NCBI GenBank assembly: GCA_902776475.1
Contig: CACYQD010000006.1
Span: forward strand, 87,993 to 151,992
DNA from: an uncultured Prevotellaceae bacterium
Lineage (GTDB): Bacteria; Bacteroidota; Bacteroidia; Bacteroidales; Bacteroidaceae
Length of the DNA stretch: 64,000 bases
Direction: 5' to 3'
Positions within the stretch are counted from its first letter, which is position 1. Every line of letters begins with the position of its first letter. Shown here piece by piece: positions 1 through 8,040 of the stretch. A program made the position numbers and the translations under genes. A model generated the notes under the pieces. That model was not told the DNA's origin, did not search any database, and saw nothing but the letters and a program-made list of their open reading frames with translations.

Positions 1-39
1 TCGCTAATCTTCCAGAAAGATTCTGAAACGATTTCAATC

Positions 40-74
40 ATCCCCGCGCTCGGTCATGAGCGCGGGGATTTTTA
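40..74. terminator. Rho-independent-type terminator
   Basis: An 11-base perfect inverted repeat (40-50 with 59-69) closes an 8-base loop and runs into a T-rich tail on the plus strand. It probably ends a gene lying left of the window. The arms are very GC-rich. Confidence 0.75.
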
Positions 75-162
75 GTCGCATGATGGCGATACCGACATAA
101 GCACAATGTGAGTGTCTTTTCTCCAAAGACGCTGTCTCAGCCTAAAAAATGAACACGTTCAT

Positions 163-193
163 TTTGTTTTGCTCTCGACTTTTCGTATCTTTG
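163..193 (+). promoter_or_regulatory. Bacteroidota vegetative promoter for the lipoprotein gene
   Basis: TTTG at 163-166, a 19-base spacer, then TATCTTTG at 186-193, matching the TTTG-N19-21-TAnnTTTG consensus. It lies inside the longer open frame that begins at 149, so it argues for the downstream start at 218. Confidence 0.7.
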
Positions 194-217
194 CATCATC
201 AAATCAAAAGAATAATC

Positions 218-778
218 ATGGCTTATTTTAAGTATGCGTTTGTGCTGATGGCACTATTCTCCCTCTTGGCTTGTTCTGACGATGACCCAGAGGAAATGAA
301 CACCGATACAGGCACGATGATATATAACGAGATCAAAGGCACCTATGAGGGAAGTGTGAGAGTGGAAAACGAAATGCTCCCCGTCATCATCGTCGTAGCC
401 AATGACGAGTTCACTGTGAAACGTTTACCTTTGCTACCCATTCTAAAACGTATTTTCACCAGTCAGAGCGAATTGGAAGAGGCACTGAAATCCGTAGGCG
501 AGACTACGACCTTCACCGCTCCCATCGTCAACCTGACTGTGACAAGAACGTCGCTGCTCACAATGGATCCCACCGACTTGGTCCTGACCGTAACCGTTAA
601 CGGTGAGCGCAGGCAGGTGTCTGCCCTAATCCAGTCGTACGCCAACTGGGTCAGGTCATGGGGCACACTCTCGTCCGAGATGCGTGTTGTCGAGTTGTAT
701 TGCGATGGCAAGAAATTCGACCTTACCGACAATCGTATCGAATATTTGATCGATGAGGCCAAGAAGCCTAAAGAATAG
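218..778 (+). CDS. Small secreted lipoprotein, function unknown
   Basis: The open frame reaches back to 149, but the ATG at 218 is preferred: it lies just downstream of a good promoter and opens a lipoprotein signal peptide (MAYFKYAFVLMALFSLLAC). The Cys is followed by SDDDPEE, an acidic stretch resembling the Bacteroidota lipoprotein export signal, so surface exposure is plausible. The remaining roughly 165 residues are a hydrophilic alpha/beta-type sequence with no catalytic motif I recognise. It resembles the many DUF-only Prevotella/Bacteroides lipoproteins. No partner gene is adjacent; what follows is a decayed sorting-domain tail on the same strand. The role is unknown. Confidence 0.8.
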   Translation: MAYFKYAFVLMALFSLLACSDDDPEEMNTDTGTMIYNEIKGTYEGSVRVENEMLPVIIVVANDEFTVKRLPLLPILKRIFTSQSELEEALKSVGETTTFTAPIVNLTVTRTSLLTMDPTDLVLTVTVNGERRQVSALIQSYANWVRSWGTLSSEMRVVELYCDGKKFDLTDNRIEYLIDEAKKPKE

Positions 779-809
779 AGAAAAGGGATATACGATTCCA
801 AAACCCGTT

Positions 810-935
810 AGGATCAGCTATTTCACCATCAACGGCATAGCTGTTGAGACAAACAAAGTCAACCATGGCATCTTCGTCAAACAGACAGAATATGCCAATG
901 GAATGAAAAACCGGGAGAGAATCGTATTGGAATAA
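810..935 (+). pseudogene. Orphan C-terminal sorting-type tail (gene remnant)
   Basis: The frame ending at the TAA at 933-935 reads YFTINGIAV, then NHGIFVKQTEYANG and RIVLE. This is the pattern that ends many secreted Prevotella proteins (Y-x-L-x-G-x-x-V, G-I-[YF]-[IV], charged end). There is no gene body in front of it; the frame runs into the end of the lipoprotein gene in another phase. I read it as the last ~40 codons of a deleted secreted protein. A real small gene is less likely because no signal peptide precedes it. Confidence 0.45.
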
Positions 936-950
936 GAGAACCCCTGAAAT

Positions 951-1712
951 CTATTGGAGAAGGGCTTTCTGGGCGGCTGGCAGCCCTTGGTTGGCTGCTG
1001 CCTGGAATAGTTCCATGGCTTTGGCCCGGTTGGAGGGAACGCCTTCTCCATCAAGATAGCAATAGCCTAAACTGAGCTGGGCCTGCGGATTACCCATCTC
1101 CACCGCCTTGGAATATAGTTCTATCGCCTTGGGCAAATCCTGAGCAATGCTGTTTCCATGCTGATAGTCCATGGCCATGGTAACCAAAGCCTGTGAATTG
1201 CCCATTTCAGCAGCTTTCTCATACAAGGAAAAACTTTTGGGGATGTCGGGTGCCACTCCAAAGCCATAGTTATAGCACATGGCCAGATAATAGGGTGCAT
1301 AGCGGTTGTTGTCAATCTCTTCTTCAAGCCATTTCACCGCTTTCTCAAACAACTGCTGCGCCCGGTCCTCATTTTTAGTCACACCGAAACCAAAACGGTA
1401 GCAGAATCCCAAATAGTAGAGAGCTTCTGTCTGGTCTTTCTCAGCAGCCTGACCGAAGTATTCCAATGCTTTGTATTTGTCATTGGGCAGTCCACCATAA
1501 CCATTGAAATAGCATCTGCCCAGATAATACTGAGAGGTGGAATGCCCCATTTTTGCCATGGCCATGAATCCTTCCACCTGTTCGGGTGTGACATTTCCCC
1601 ACGCCAGGGAATCCTCAATGGAGTTTTGGGGAATGACACTATCCGACGATTGTTGAGCCATGCCAAATTGAGCGATGACCATCAAACATGAGACCAGAAA
1701 ATACTTAGCCAT
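951..1712 (-). CDS. Secreted Sel1/TPR-like repeat protein
   Basis: A 253-residue protein with a cleavable signal peptide (MAKYFLVSCLMVIAQFGMAQ). About five Sel1-type helical repeats follow from residue ~56, each with the A/G-x-x-x-L-G-x-x-Y-x-x-G-x-G-V pattern (for example YYLGRCYFNGYGG, LSLGYCYLDGEGV). Sel1 repeats are protein-protein interaction scaffolds, and this one should act in the periplasm or at the cell surface. The start follows directly from the signal peptide. No operon partner: the polysaccharide export gene upstream is on the same strand but 135 bases away, across a palindromic element. The specific partner is unknown. Confidence 0.85.
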   Translation of the reverse strand: MAKYFLVSCLMVIAQFGMAQQSSDSVIPQNSIEDSLAWGNVTPEQVEGFMAMAKMGHSTSQYYLGRCYFNGYGGLPNDKYKALEYFGQAAEKDQTEALYYLGFCYRFGFGVTKNEDRAQQLFEKAVKWLEEEIDNNRYAPYYLAMCYNYGFGVAPDIPKSFSLYEKAAEMGNSQALVTMAMDYQHGNSIAQDLPKAIELYSKAVEMGNPQAQLSLGYCYLDGEGVPSNRAKAMELFQAAANQGLPAAQKALLQ

Positions 1713-1743
1713 GAGCGTTATCGATTTATGGATTCAACAAAAA

Positions 1744-1818
1744 TGCCTTTTCAACACTGTGCCTGTCCAACGCCGCGCCTGCGGACAAAGGAGAAAAGGA
1801 AACCGCGTTGAAAAGGCA
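1744..1818. repeat. Long palindromic intergenic element
   Basis: A perfect 12-base inverted repeat (TGCCTTTTCAAC at 1744-1755, GTTGAAAAGGCA at 1807-1818) encloses a second inverted repeat (TGTCC at 1764-1768, GGACA at 1783-1787) with a GC-rich core. It lies between the export gene and the Sel1 gene, both minus strand. It could end transcription of the export gene, but there is no clean U-tract, so a small non-autonomous palindromic repeat is also possible. Confidence 0.45.
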
Positions 1819-1847
1819 ATCCTGTAATATCAGGTCCTCTCGTCTCG

Positions 1848-2648
1848 TTAGTCTCTGAGGATATTGACGAGCAGAGATGCGACAGAGGTGGAAATACTGA
1901 TGAAGGAGAACCAAATGGTAGTGGACTGACCGAGAGCAGAGTTCTTGGCCTTGGTGGCGTTGGGCTCCACGTAGATGACATCATTCTGCTGCACGTAATA
2001 ATACGGAGAGTTGATGAAGTTGGCATCGGTCAGGTCAATACGATGGATGGACTTCTTGCCTGTGGCATCCTCACGAATGAGGAGCACATTCTGACGCTTA
2101 CCATAGAGGGTGAGGTCACCACCACTTGCGAGAGCCTCGAGGAGACTCATCTTCTCTGTTGTGACAGGCACCACTTTCGGAGATGAGAAATCACCGATAA
2201 GGGTGACACGGTAACTGGACATACGCACGGTGACGACGGGTTTCTCTGACTTGGCGAGATAAGGAGCGATCTTCGACTCAATCAGCGTCTCGCACTCTTT
2301 CTTGGTCAGGCCCACGACGGGAATACGTCCGATGACAGGGAAATTGATTGTACCATCGTTGTCCACCAGATAGCTCTGGAGCATACCGCCACTGGAAGCA
2401 AGGCTACCGTCAGTACCCAGATGGCGCTGCACGGTGAGGTTGAACGGGCTGGAGACAGCTGGGTCAGTGGTATGCACGGTAATCTGCAGAGCATCTTTCG
2501 GTTTGATCCTGGCGTCATAGAGATATTGTGACGCTGCAAGACTGATACTGTCGATATTCTGCATGTAAGGCACCTGCTTGCTGGTGGTGCAACTGTCCAT
2601 GAACATAACTGCCACTATGGCGAACAATGGTAAAAGAAATTTCTTCAT
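1848..2648 (-). CDS. Polysaccharide export lipoprotein (Wza/BexD-like)
   Basis: The start at 2648 is chosen over the open frame's 2699 because it opens a lipoprotein signal (MKKFLLPLFAIVAVMFMDSC) about 25 bases below a good promoter. The ~266-residue protein then shows the polysaccharide export N-terminal domain (residues ~45-135, including DALQITVHTTDP and GTINFPVIGRIPVVG), an SLBB-like region (VTLIGDFSSPKVVPV, ENLLLI-type strands) and a C-terminal hydrophobic helix (TTIWFSFISISTSVASLLVNIL). Such proteins form the outer-membrane exit channel for capsule or exopolysaccharide. No glycosyltransferase or Wzc-type kinase gene lies nearby, so it stands apart from its usual cluster. Confidence 0.88.
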   Translation of the reverse strand: MKKFLLPLFAIVAVMFMDSCTTSKQVPYMQNIDSISLAASQYLYDARIKPKDALQITVHTTDPAVSSPFNLTVQRHLGTDGSLASSGGMLQSYLVDNDGTINFPVIGRIPVVGLTKKECETLIESKIAPYLAKSEKPVVTVRMSSYRVTLIGDFSSPKVVPVTTEKMSLLEALASGGDLTLYGKRQNVLLIREDATGKKSIHRIDLTDANFINSPYYYVQQNDVIYVEPNATKAKNSALGQSTTIWFSFISISTSVASLLVNILRD

Positions 2649-2677
2649 TTTATCGATATAGAATTTTAAAATTTCTG

Positions 2678-2708
2678 CAAAATTAATGCTTTTTTTCAAA
2701 CTGACAAA
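2678..2708 (-). promoter_or_regulatory. Promoter of the polysaccharide export gene
   Basis: On the minus strand TTTG (2705-2708), a 19-base spacer and TAATTTTG (2678-2685). This is a full match to the Bacteroidota consensus. Confidence 0.7.
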
Positions 2709-2763
2709 TAATTTTGCTTAAAAAGATAGGAGTGATGGAGGTTTGTCGGCGAAAACGACAAGA

Positions 2764-2800
2764 CATCCCCTGTCTTCCATCTCTGGAAATACAGGGGATG
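2764..2800 (-). terminator. Stem-loop downstream of uxaC
   Basis: A 10-base perfect stem (CATCCCCTGT 2764-2773 with ACAGGGGATG 2791-2800) is extended internally by TTCCA/TGGAA. It lies 32 bases past the uxaC stop. A second small hairpin (2743-2748 with 2756-2761) follows. The T-tract is poor, so termination is inferred. Confidence 0.5.
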
Positions 2801-2832
2801 CCATTGAGAATGAGGTGGAAACAACCTCAGTA

Positions 2833-4236
2833 TTAATAGAACTTGAAGTAATTGCGTGCGTTGTTGTAGCTGATGTCTTCCACCATCCTGTAGAGTGACT
2901 CCATGTCGTCGGGCAGCAGACCCTTCTCCACATCATTGCCGAGGAGATTGCAGAGCAGGCGTCTGAAGTACTCATGACGAGGATAAGACAAGAAGGAACG
3001 TGAGTCGGTGAGCATACCGACGAAACGGCTGAGCAGACCGAGGACAGAGAGGGCGTTCATCTGACGTGTCATGCCATCAAGCTGGTCGTTGAACCACCAT
3101 CCCGAACCGAATTGGATCTTTCCAGGGCAGCTACCATCCTGGAAATTGCCCAGCATCGTGGCGATGACCTCATTGGCGCAGGGATTGAGCGTATAAATAA
3201 TGGTACGCGTGAGTTTACCCTGTTTGTTGAGGTTGTTGAGGAAATGACTCATGGCGCGGGCCGTGTTAAACTCACCGATGGAGTCGAAACCGGTATCCGG
3301 ACCCAGTCTGTCGTACATCAGGCTGTTGTTGTCGCGGATAGCACCATAATGGAACTGCTGTGTCCAGTTGCTGGCATGGTCCATCTCAGCCATAACGGTG
3401 AGGAAGCAGTGCTTGAACTGCCTGGTCTCTGACTCCAGCAGACTTTGTCCTCTCATGGCCTTCTCGAAGATGATCTCAATCTGGCTGTCGGTGTAGGGTT
3501 CATCATAGAATTCCTCGATACCATGGTCGCTGAGACGGCAACCGTTCTCATGGAAGAAGTCATGGCGCTTCTGCAGGGCATCGACCATGTCCTTGAAGGA
3601 CTTGATTTCCATGTCAGCCACCTCTGCGAGTTGCTTCACATAAGCAGGAAACTCCGGCTTCTCGATGTTCATTGCCTTGTCTGGTCTCCAAGCAGGAATC
3701 ATCTTAACCTCAAAGCCGCTCTCACGGGTCTGTTTGTGGAATCTGAGGTCATCGACGGGGTCGTCGGTCGTGCAGACACACTCCACATTGTAACGCCTCA
3801 TGAAACCCCTTGCTGTATATTCGGGCAACTGAAGTTTCTCGTTGCACTCATCAAAAATCTCCCTTGCCGTCTTTGGACTGAGCAGTTTCTCGATACCAAA
3901 AGCTGTCTTGAGCTCAAGGTGTGTCCAATGATACAACGGATTGCGGAAAGTATAAGGTACTGTCTCAGCCCACTTCTCAAATTTCTCCCAGTCGGTGGTG
4001 TCTTTTCCGGTGCAGAAGCGCTCGTCGACGCCATTGGTGCGCATGGCACGCCACTTATAGTGATCACCGCCAAGCCACAACTCGGTGATGGAACTGAACT
4101 TGTGGTCAGAAGCCACCATTTCGGGAATCAAGTGACAATGATAGTCGATAATGGGCATGCGTGAAGCATGATTGTGATAAAGATCCTGCGCAGTTTTGGT
4201 CTCAAGCAGGAAATTTTCATCCATGAATTTTTTCAT
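2833..4236 (-). CDS. uxaC: Uronate (glucuronate/galacturonate) isomerase
   Basis: The 467-residue protein has the usual UxaC length and features: an N-terminal metal-binding HxH (YHCHLIPEM, H33/H35), the GGDHYKWRAMR segment, a long central region rich in conserved Trp/Asp, and a C-terminal GSGWWFNDQ...DSRSFLSYPRHEYFRR segment. UxaC converts D-glucuronate to fructuronate and D-galacturonate to tagaturonate, the first intracellular step after pectin or glucuronoxylan breakdown. It fits the GH28 and xylan enzymes encoded further right. It is monocistronic, with its own promoter upstream and a stem-loop downstream. Confidence 0.96.
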   Translation of the reverse strand: MKKFMDENFLLETKTAQDLYHNHASRMPIIDYHCHLIPEMVASDHKFSSITELWLGGDHYKWRAMRTNGVDERFCTGKDTTDWEKFEKWAETVPYTFRNPLYHWTHLELKTAFGIEKLLSPKTAREIFDECNEKLQLPEYTARGFMRRYNVECVCTTDDPVDDLRFHKQTRESGFEVKMIPAWRPDKAMNIEKPEFPAYVKQLAEVADMEIKSFKDMVDALQKRHDFFHENGCRLSDHGIEEFYDEPYTDSQIEIIFEKAMRGQSLLESETRQFKHCFLTVMAEMDHASNWTQQFHYGAIRDNNSLMYDRLGPDTGFDSIGEFNTARAMSHFLNNLNKQGKLTRTIIYTLNPCANEVIATMLGNFQDGSCPGKIQFGSGWWFNDQLDGMTRQMNALSVLGLLSRFVGMLTDSRSFLSYPRHEYFRRLLCNLLGNDVEKGLLPDDMESLYRMVEDISYNNARNYFKFY

Positions 4237-4296
4237 AAGAAAATGTTATTTATAGTTAGTGATTATTTTTTAAGGTCTGCTGTTTTTAAAGTTTTG

Positions 4297-4330
4297 CAAA
4301 AATACAGAAATTATTTTGAAAACTATCAAA
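4297..4330 (-). promoter_or_regulatory. uxaC promoter
   Basis: Minus-strand TATTTTTG (4297-4304) with TTTG at 4327-4330; the 22-base spacer is slightly long. The predicted leader is about 55 bases. It overlaps the divergent asparaginase promoter region. Confidence 0.5.
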
Positions 4331-4345
4331 AATCGTCTATATTTG
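4315..4345 (+). promoter_or_regulatory. Asparaginase promoter
   Basis: TTTG (4315-4318), 19 bases, TATATTTG (4338-4345), about 20 bases before the ATG. It is interleaved with the uxaC promoter on the other strand. Confidence 0.7.
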
Positions 4346-4365
4346 CAGTAAATTTAACGTAAACG

Positions 4366-5436
4366 ATGTCGTACATGGAAAATTCTGCAGACCATACTGC
4401 TTTTGTTCACACTGGAAAGGTGCTTCTTATCTATACCGGCGGGACGATCGGCATGGGCTGCAATCCACGTACAAAAGCGCTTGAACCTCTTGATTTCAGG
4501 TATCTGGTGGAAAACATGCCTGAATTTCAGTATCTCCAGACCACCATCGACACCTATCTCTTCGACCCGCCTGTGGATTCAAGCGACATGACCCCTTCGC
4601 TTTGGGCGGAACTGGTCCGTATCATCTCCCGCAACTACTACATGTATGACGGTTTCGTCATCCTCCACGGCACCGATACGATGGCCTTCACCGCCTCTGC
4701 CCTGTCGTTCATGCTTGAGAACCTGACCAAGCCCGTGATTCTTACCGGCAGCCAACTGCCCATCGGCCAACTCCGCACAGACGGCAAGGAGAACCTCGTG
4801 ACCAGCATCGAACTGGCCTCTGCACACCATCCCGACGGTCGTGCCATGGTGCCGGAAGTGTGCATCTTCTTCGGTGGTCAGTTGCTCAGAGGCAACCGCT
4901 CCACCAAGCAATCAGCTGATGGTTTCAATGCCTTCGCCACGTTCAACTATCCTGTATTATGCCATGCCGGCGTCAACTTTGTCTTTCATGACCATCACAT
5001 CCTCACCCCTGACTACAGTATGGGCATGAAGCCTCATACCGCCATGGACCCCCACGTCATCGTGATGTCACTGTTTCCTGGCATCCAGGAGTGTTTCCTC
5101 CGTCATGTTTTTGAGGCACCGGAACTGCGTGCCGTGGTGATGCGGACGTTTGGCAGCGGCAATGCGCCCCAAAGTCCCTGGCTCATCCGCCTGCTCCGAG
5201 AGGCAAGTGAACGAGGTGTCACGATCGTGAACATCAGCCAGTGTGTTTCCGGCGCAGTGGAAATGAACCGTTACGACACAGGATTGCAATTAAAAGACGC
5301 TGGGGTTGTCAGCGGCTACGACAGCACGGTTGAAAGTGCTGTCACCAAACTGATGTATCTTCAAGCCCGTTTCGACGACTACCACACCATCCGTGACTAT
5401 ATGAACCGCTCCATCTGCGGTGAAATCAGCCTATGA
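4366..5436 (+). CDS. ansA: Type I L-asparaginase
   Basis: A 356-residue cytoplasmic-type asparaginase without signal peptide. It has both catalytic Thr motifs: TGGTIGMG (T27) and LHGTDTMAFTASALSF (T103-D104). The VILTGSQLPIG segment and the SPWLIRLL...GVTIVNISQC region of the C-terminal domain are also present. It hydrolyses asparagine to aspartate and ammonia. The start follows a consensus promoter by about 20 bases; a second ATG four codons in is possible. The rubrerythrin gene follows 31 bases later on the same strand, so the two may be co-transcribed. Confidence 0.94.
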   Translation: MSYMENSADHTAFVHTGKVLLIYTGGTIGMGCNPRTKALEPLDFRYLVENMPEFQYLQTTIDTYLFDPPVDSSDMTPSLWAELVRIISRNYYMYDGFVILHGTDTMAFTASALSFMLENLTKPVILTGSQLPIGQLRTDGKENLVTSIELASAHHPDGRAMVPEVCIFFGGQLLRGNRSTKQSADGFNAFATFNYPVLCHAGVNFVFHDHHILTPDYSMGMKPHTAMDPHVIVMSLFPGIQECFLRHVFEAPELRAVVMRTFGSGNAPQSPWLIRLLREASERGVTIVNISQCVSGAVEMNRYDTGLQLKDAGVVSGYDSTVESAVTKLMYLQARFDDYHTIRDYMNRSICGEISL

Positions 5437-5467
5437 ATGATTTATTCACTTATTAACTTATACACAA

Positions 5468-6010
5468 ATGAAGGAATTAAAAGGAACCAAGACCGAGCGC
5501 AACCTGCAGGAAGCTTTTGCAGGAGAGAGCCAAGCACGCAACAAGTACACCTATTGGGCATCCAAAGCCAAGAAAGATGGTTATCAGCAGATCGCAGCCA
5601 TTTTCGAGGAGACCGCCAACAACGAGAAAGAGCATGCCAAGATGTGGTTCAAACTCCTTGAAGGAGGTGGCATCCGCAGTACGGTAGAGAATCTGAAAGC
5701 TGCTGCTGACGGCGAGAATTTTGAGTGGACCGACATGTATGACCGCATGGCCCGTGAGGCGGAGGAAGAAGGTTTTGAGGAAATCGCCGCCAAATTCCGT
5801 GGTGTAGCCGCCATCGAGAAGCATCATGAGGAGCGCTATCGCAAACTTCTCCAGAATATCGAGGACAAAGTGGTGTTCTCACGCGAGGGCGACTGCATCT
5901 GGCAGTGCCGCAACTGTGGCCATATCGTAGTCGGCAAGGCCGCTCCAGAGGTATGCCCTGTCTGCGATCACCCACAAAGCTACTTTGAACTTGTGGCCCA
6001 GAATTACTAA
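5468..6010 (+). CDS. rbr: Rubrerythrin
   Basis: A 180-residue protein with a ferritin-like diiron four-helix domain (residues ~1-130) carrying the Glu ligands in [25 protein letters not shown] and [13 protein letters not shown]-terminal rubredoxin domain has two CxxC pairs (CRNCG and CPVCDH). Rubrerythrin reduces hydrogen peroxide in the cytoplasm of anaerobes, taking electrons from NAD(P)H through redox partners. It is full length with both metal sites intact, and is followed by a strong terminator shared with the convergent AraC gene. Confidence 0.97.
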   Translation: MKELKGTKTERNLQEAFAGESQARNKYTYWASKAKKDGYQQIAAIFEETANNEKEHAKMWFKLLEGGGIRSTVENLKAAADGENFEWTDMYDRMAREAEEEGFEEIAAKFRGVAAIEKHHEERYRKLLQNIEDKVVFSREGDCIWQCRNCGHIVVGKAAPEVCPVCDHPQSYFELVAQNY

Positions 6011-6034
6011 AAGGATTCAACGGACATCAACACA

Positions 6035-6076
6035 AAACTTCCAAGTCTCCATCATGGCAGACTTGGAAGTTTTTAT
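6035..6076. terminator. Bidirectional terminator between rubrerythrin and the AraC gene
   Basis: A 14-base stem (6035-6048 with 6059-6072) with A-rich and T-rich flanks on opposite sides lies exactly between two convergent genes. It should work in both directions. Confidence 0.85.
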
Positions 6077-6960
6077 TATACGATGATGCGTGTCTTGCGG
6101 TAGTTCTCCCGGAACTCAGTCGGACTGCATCCTTTTTTCTTTTTGAAAATGCGGTTGAAATTGCTGAGATTGTTGAAACCGCACCCGAAACTGATCTCAG
6201 AGACGCTTCTTGACGTATCGACCAGCATCCTGGAGGCGGCACCCAGGCGAATGTCGATGATATAATCCGTGAGGTTCCGGCCGGTATGCAGTTTGAAGAA
6301 TCTGCTGAAGGCACTCGGACTCATACCGGCAATGTCAGCCAACATGGCGAGTCTCACCTCCTCCATGTAATTCTTGCTGATGTAGTTCTTGACCTTCAGA
6401 ATCCTGCGGCTGTCATCTTCCACGGCGATTTTCGCAAAACTGGATGAAGCAAGCGGTTTGGCATCAGGACATTTCGACAATTCATACAGGATGGTGAGAA
6501 ACTGGATGACAGCATAGAAGCCCTCTTTGATGGAACTGAGGGAGTCGAGCAATCCATATACCTTCATGATGGCGCTGACGGGAAAACTCAGTCCCTTTCT
6601 TGCCTCATTCATCATCTTGGTCACGGACAGGAAAGGCGTGCGTCCGAAAAGCGTGTCTTCACCCACATGGAAATCAAACTGAACGGTGATCTCACGGATG
6701 TCATCGCTCGTACATGTGTTCTGCTCCCAGACATGCTCCAAATCAGGACTCGTAATCAAGACCAAGTCATATTCACCGATAACCTCATTGCTGTCGCCCA
6801 CAATACGCCTTACACCAGCAGCATGCTCCACGAAGTTGAGCTCAAACACTTCATGGTTGTGGATGGGATAGGTGAACTCCTTCTTTCGCCGGTCCGCGAT
6901 ATAGAGCACATCCTTACCCATCAGCGGGGTTATCTCATGTATGATCCGTCTTTCTTCCAT
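6076..6960 (-). CDS. AraC-family transcriptional regulator
   Basis: The 294-residue protein has an N-terminal cupin-like sensing region (YPIHNHEVFELNFVEHAAGVRR) and a C-terminal pair of helix-turn-helix motifs. The first is in LAMLADIAGMSPSAFSRFFK; the second ends in the family signature SVSEISFGCGFNNLSNFNRIFKK with CSPTEFR. Such proteins bind a small ligand, often a sugar, and activate adjacent or distant genes. It starts 7 bases below the dapA stop, so it is probably translated from the dapA transcript. Its target is not evident. Confidence 0.93.
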   Translation of the reverse strand: MEERRIIHEITPLMGKDVLYIADRRKKEFTYPIHNHEVFELNFVEHAAGVRRIVGDSNEVIGEYDLVLITSPDLEHVWEQNTCTSDDIREITVQFDFHVGEDTLFGRTPFLSVTKMMNEARKGLSFPVSAIMKVYGLLDSLSSIKEGFYAVIQFLTILYELSKCPDAKPLASSSFAKIAVEDDSRRILKVKNYISKNYMEEVRLAMLADIAGMSPSAFSRFFKLHTGRNLTDYIIDIRLGAASRMLVDTSRSVSEISFGCGFNNLSNFNRIFKKKKGCSPTEFRENYRKTRIIV

Positions 6961-6967
6961 CAGAAGA

Positions 6968-7855
6968 TTACAATTTCAATCCCTTGAGAATCTCACTCAT
7001 TTTCTGCAGTGTAGTTACCCTTGTAGGCACCAATGGCAACCGCAGGACATTTTCTATGAATCCCATTTCATGGAGCAAGGCTTTCACACCTGCCGGATTG
7101 CCATCCACAAAGAGAAGACTGTAAAGGTCGGTGAATTTATGGTGGATTTTCCTGGCTGCCTCATACTCGTTGTTGAACTCCAAGCGGATCATTCTCGAAA
7201 ATTCCTTGGGAAGTGCATTGCCGATGACAGAGATCACACCCACAGCGCCGCTGGCCACCATAGGATAGGTCAGCGCATCATCACCACTGATGATGTCAAA
7301 TTCTGCTGGTTTGTGCTTGATGATCTCATCAACCAATTCAAGACTGCCGCTGGCCTCCTTGATGGCGACAATATTATCACAGTCATGCGCCAACCGGCAA
7401 GTGGTCTCCGCCTTCATGAGGATTCCTGTACGGCCCGGCACATTATAGAGGACCACAGGCAGACTTGTCGCCTCTGCAATGGCTTTGAAATGCCGGTAAA
7501 GTCCCTCCTGAGAAGGCTTATTATAATATGGGCATACGCTTAATACGCCATCAATACCTTGGAAATCGCCTGTCTTGAGTTGCTCCACCACGCCAGCTGT
7601 ATTATTGCCGCCACAGCCCATGAGGATAGGTACCCTACCCTTCACCTGCTTCACAATCTGGTTCTTGATAAGACTTTTTTCCTCCTCAGTCAAACAGGGA
7701 GTCTCGCCAGTGGTAGCGAGTATGCAAAGGAAATCGGCACCGTTCTCGAGTTGGTAGTCAACAAGCCGCTCTAACGCGTCATAATCCACACTACCATCTG
7801 TCTTGAAGGGTGTGACAAGGGCTATTCCAAGCCCTTTAAAAATATTCTGAGCCAT
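6968..7855 (-). CDS. dapA: 4-hydroxy-tetrahydrodipicolinate synthase
   Basis: The start at 7855 (MAQNIFKGLGIALVTPF) is chosen over the upstream codon at 7882 because it matches the family N-terminus and gives the usual ~295 residues. The aldolase-fold motifs are present: TTGETPCL, the Tyr of VVLYNVPGRTG (Y137) and the Schiff-base Lys of VAIKEASGS (K166). It condenses pyruvate with aspartate semialdehyde at the entry to lysine and diaminopimelate synthesis. A consensus promoter lies about 60 bases upstream. The AraC gene follows at 7 bases, an unusual partner for dapA. Confidence 0.96.
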   Translation of the reverse strand: MAQNIFKGLGIALVTPFKTDGSVDYDALERLVDYQLENGADFLCILATTGETPCLTEEEKSLIKNQIVKQVKGRVPILMGCGGNNTAGVVEQLKTGDFQGIDGVLSVCPYYNKPSQEGLYRHFKAIAEATSLPVVLYNVPGRTGILMKAETTCRLAHDCDNIVAIKEASGSLELVDEIIKHKPAEFDIISGDDALTYPMVASGAVGVISVIGNALPKEFSRMIRLEFNNEYEAARKIHHKFTDLYSLLFVDGNPAGVKALLHEMGFIENVLRLPLVPTRVTTLQKMSEILKGLKL

Positions 7856-7908
7856 AACAATTACTAATTCGGCGGCAATCAAAAAACGCCGCCTATGCTG
7901 ATTGCGTG

Positions 7909-7939
7909 CAAAGTTACGAAAAAACGAGGGCAGAACAAA
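7909..7939 (-). promoter_or_regulatory. dapA promoter
   Basis: Minus-strand TTTG (7936-7939), 19-base spacer, TAACTTTG (7909-7916), a full consensus match. Confidence 0.7.
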
Positions 7940-7997
7940 ACAAATCCTTTTGTTTTTTCTTGTGAGTTGAAGTAACCATAGTGTTCCCCTTCATAAA

Positions 7998-8024
7998 TTA
8001 CCCCTCTCACGATGGAGAGGGGTA
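7998..8024 (-). terminator. Terminator of the xylan gene block
   Basis: An 11-base perfect inverted repeat (TTACCCCTCTC 7998-8008 with GAGAGGGGTAA 8014-8024) lies 17 bases past the stop of the histidine phosphatase gene. The tail is only moderately T-rich. Confidence 0.6.
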
Positions 8025-8040
8025 AGGAAACTGTCTTTGG

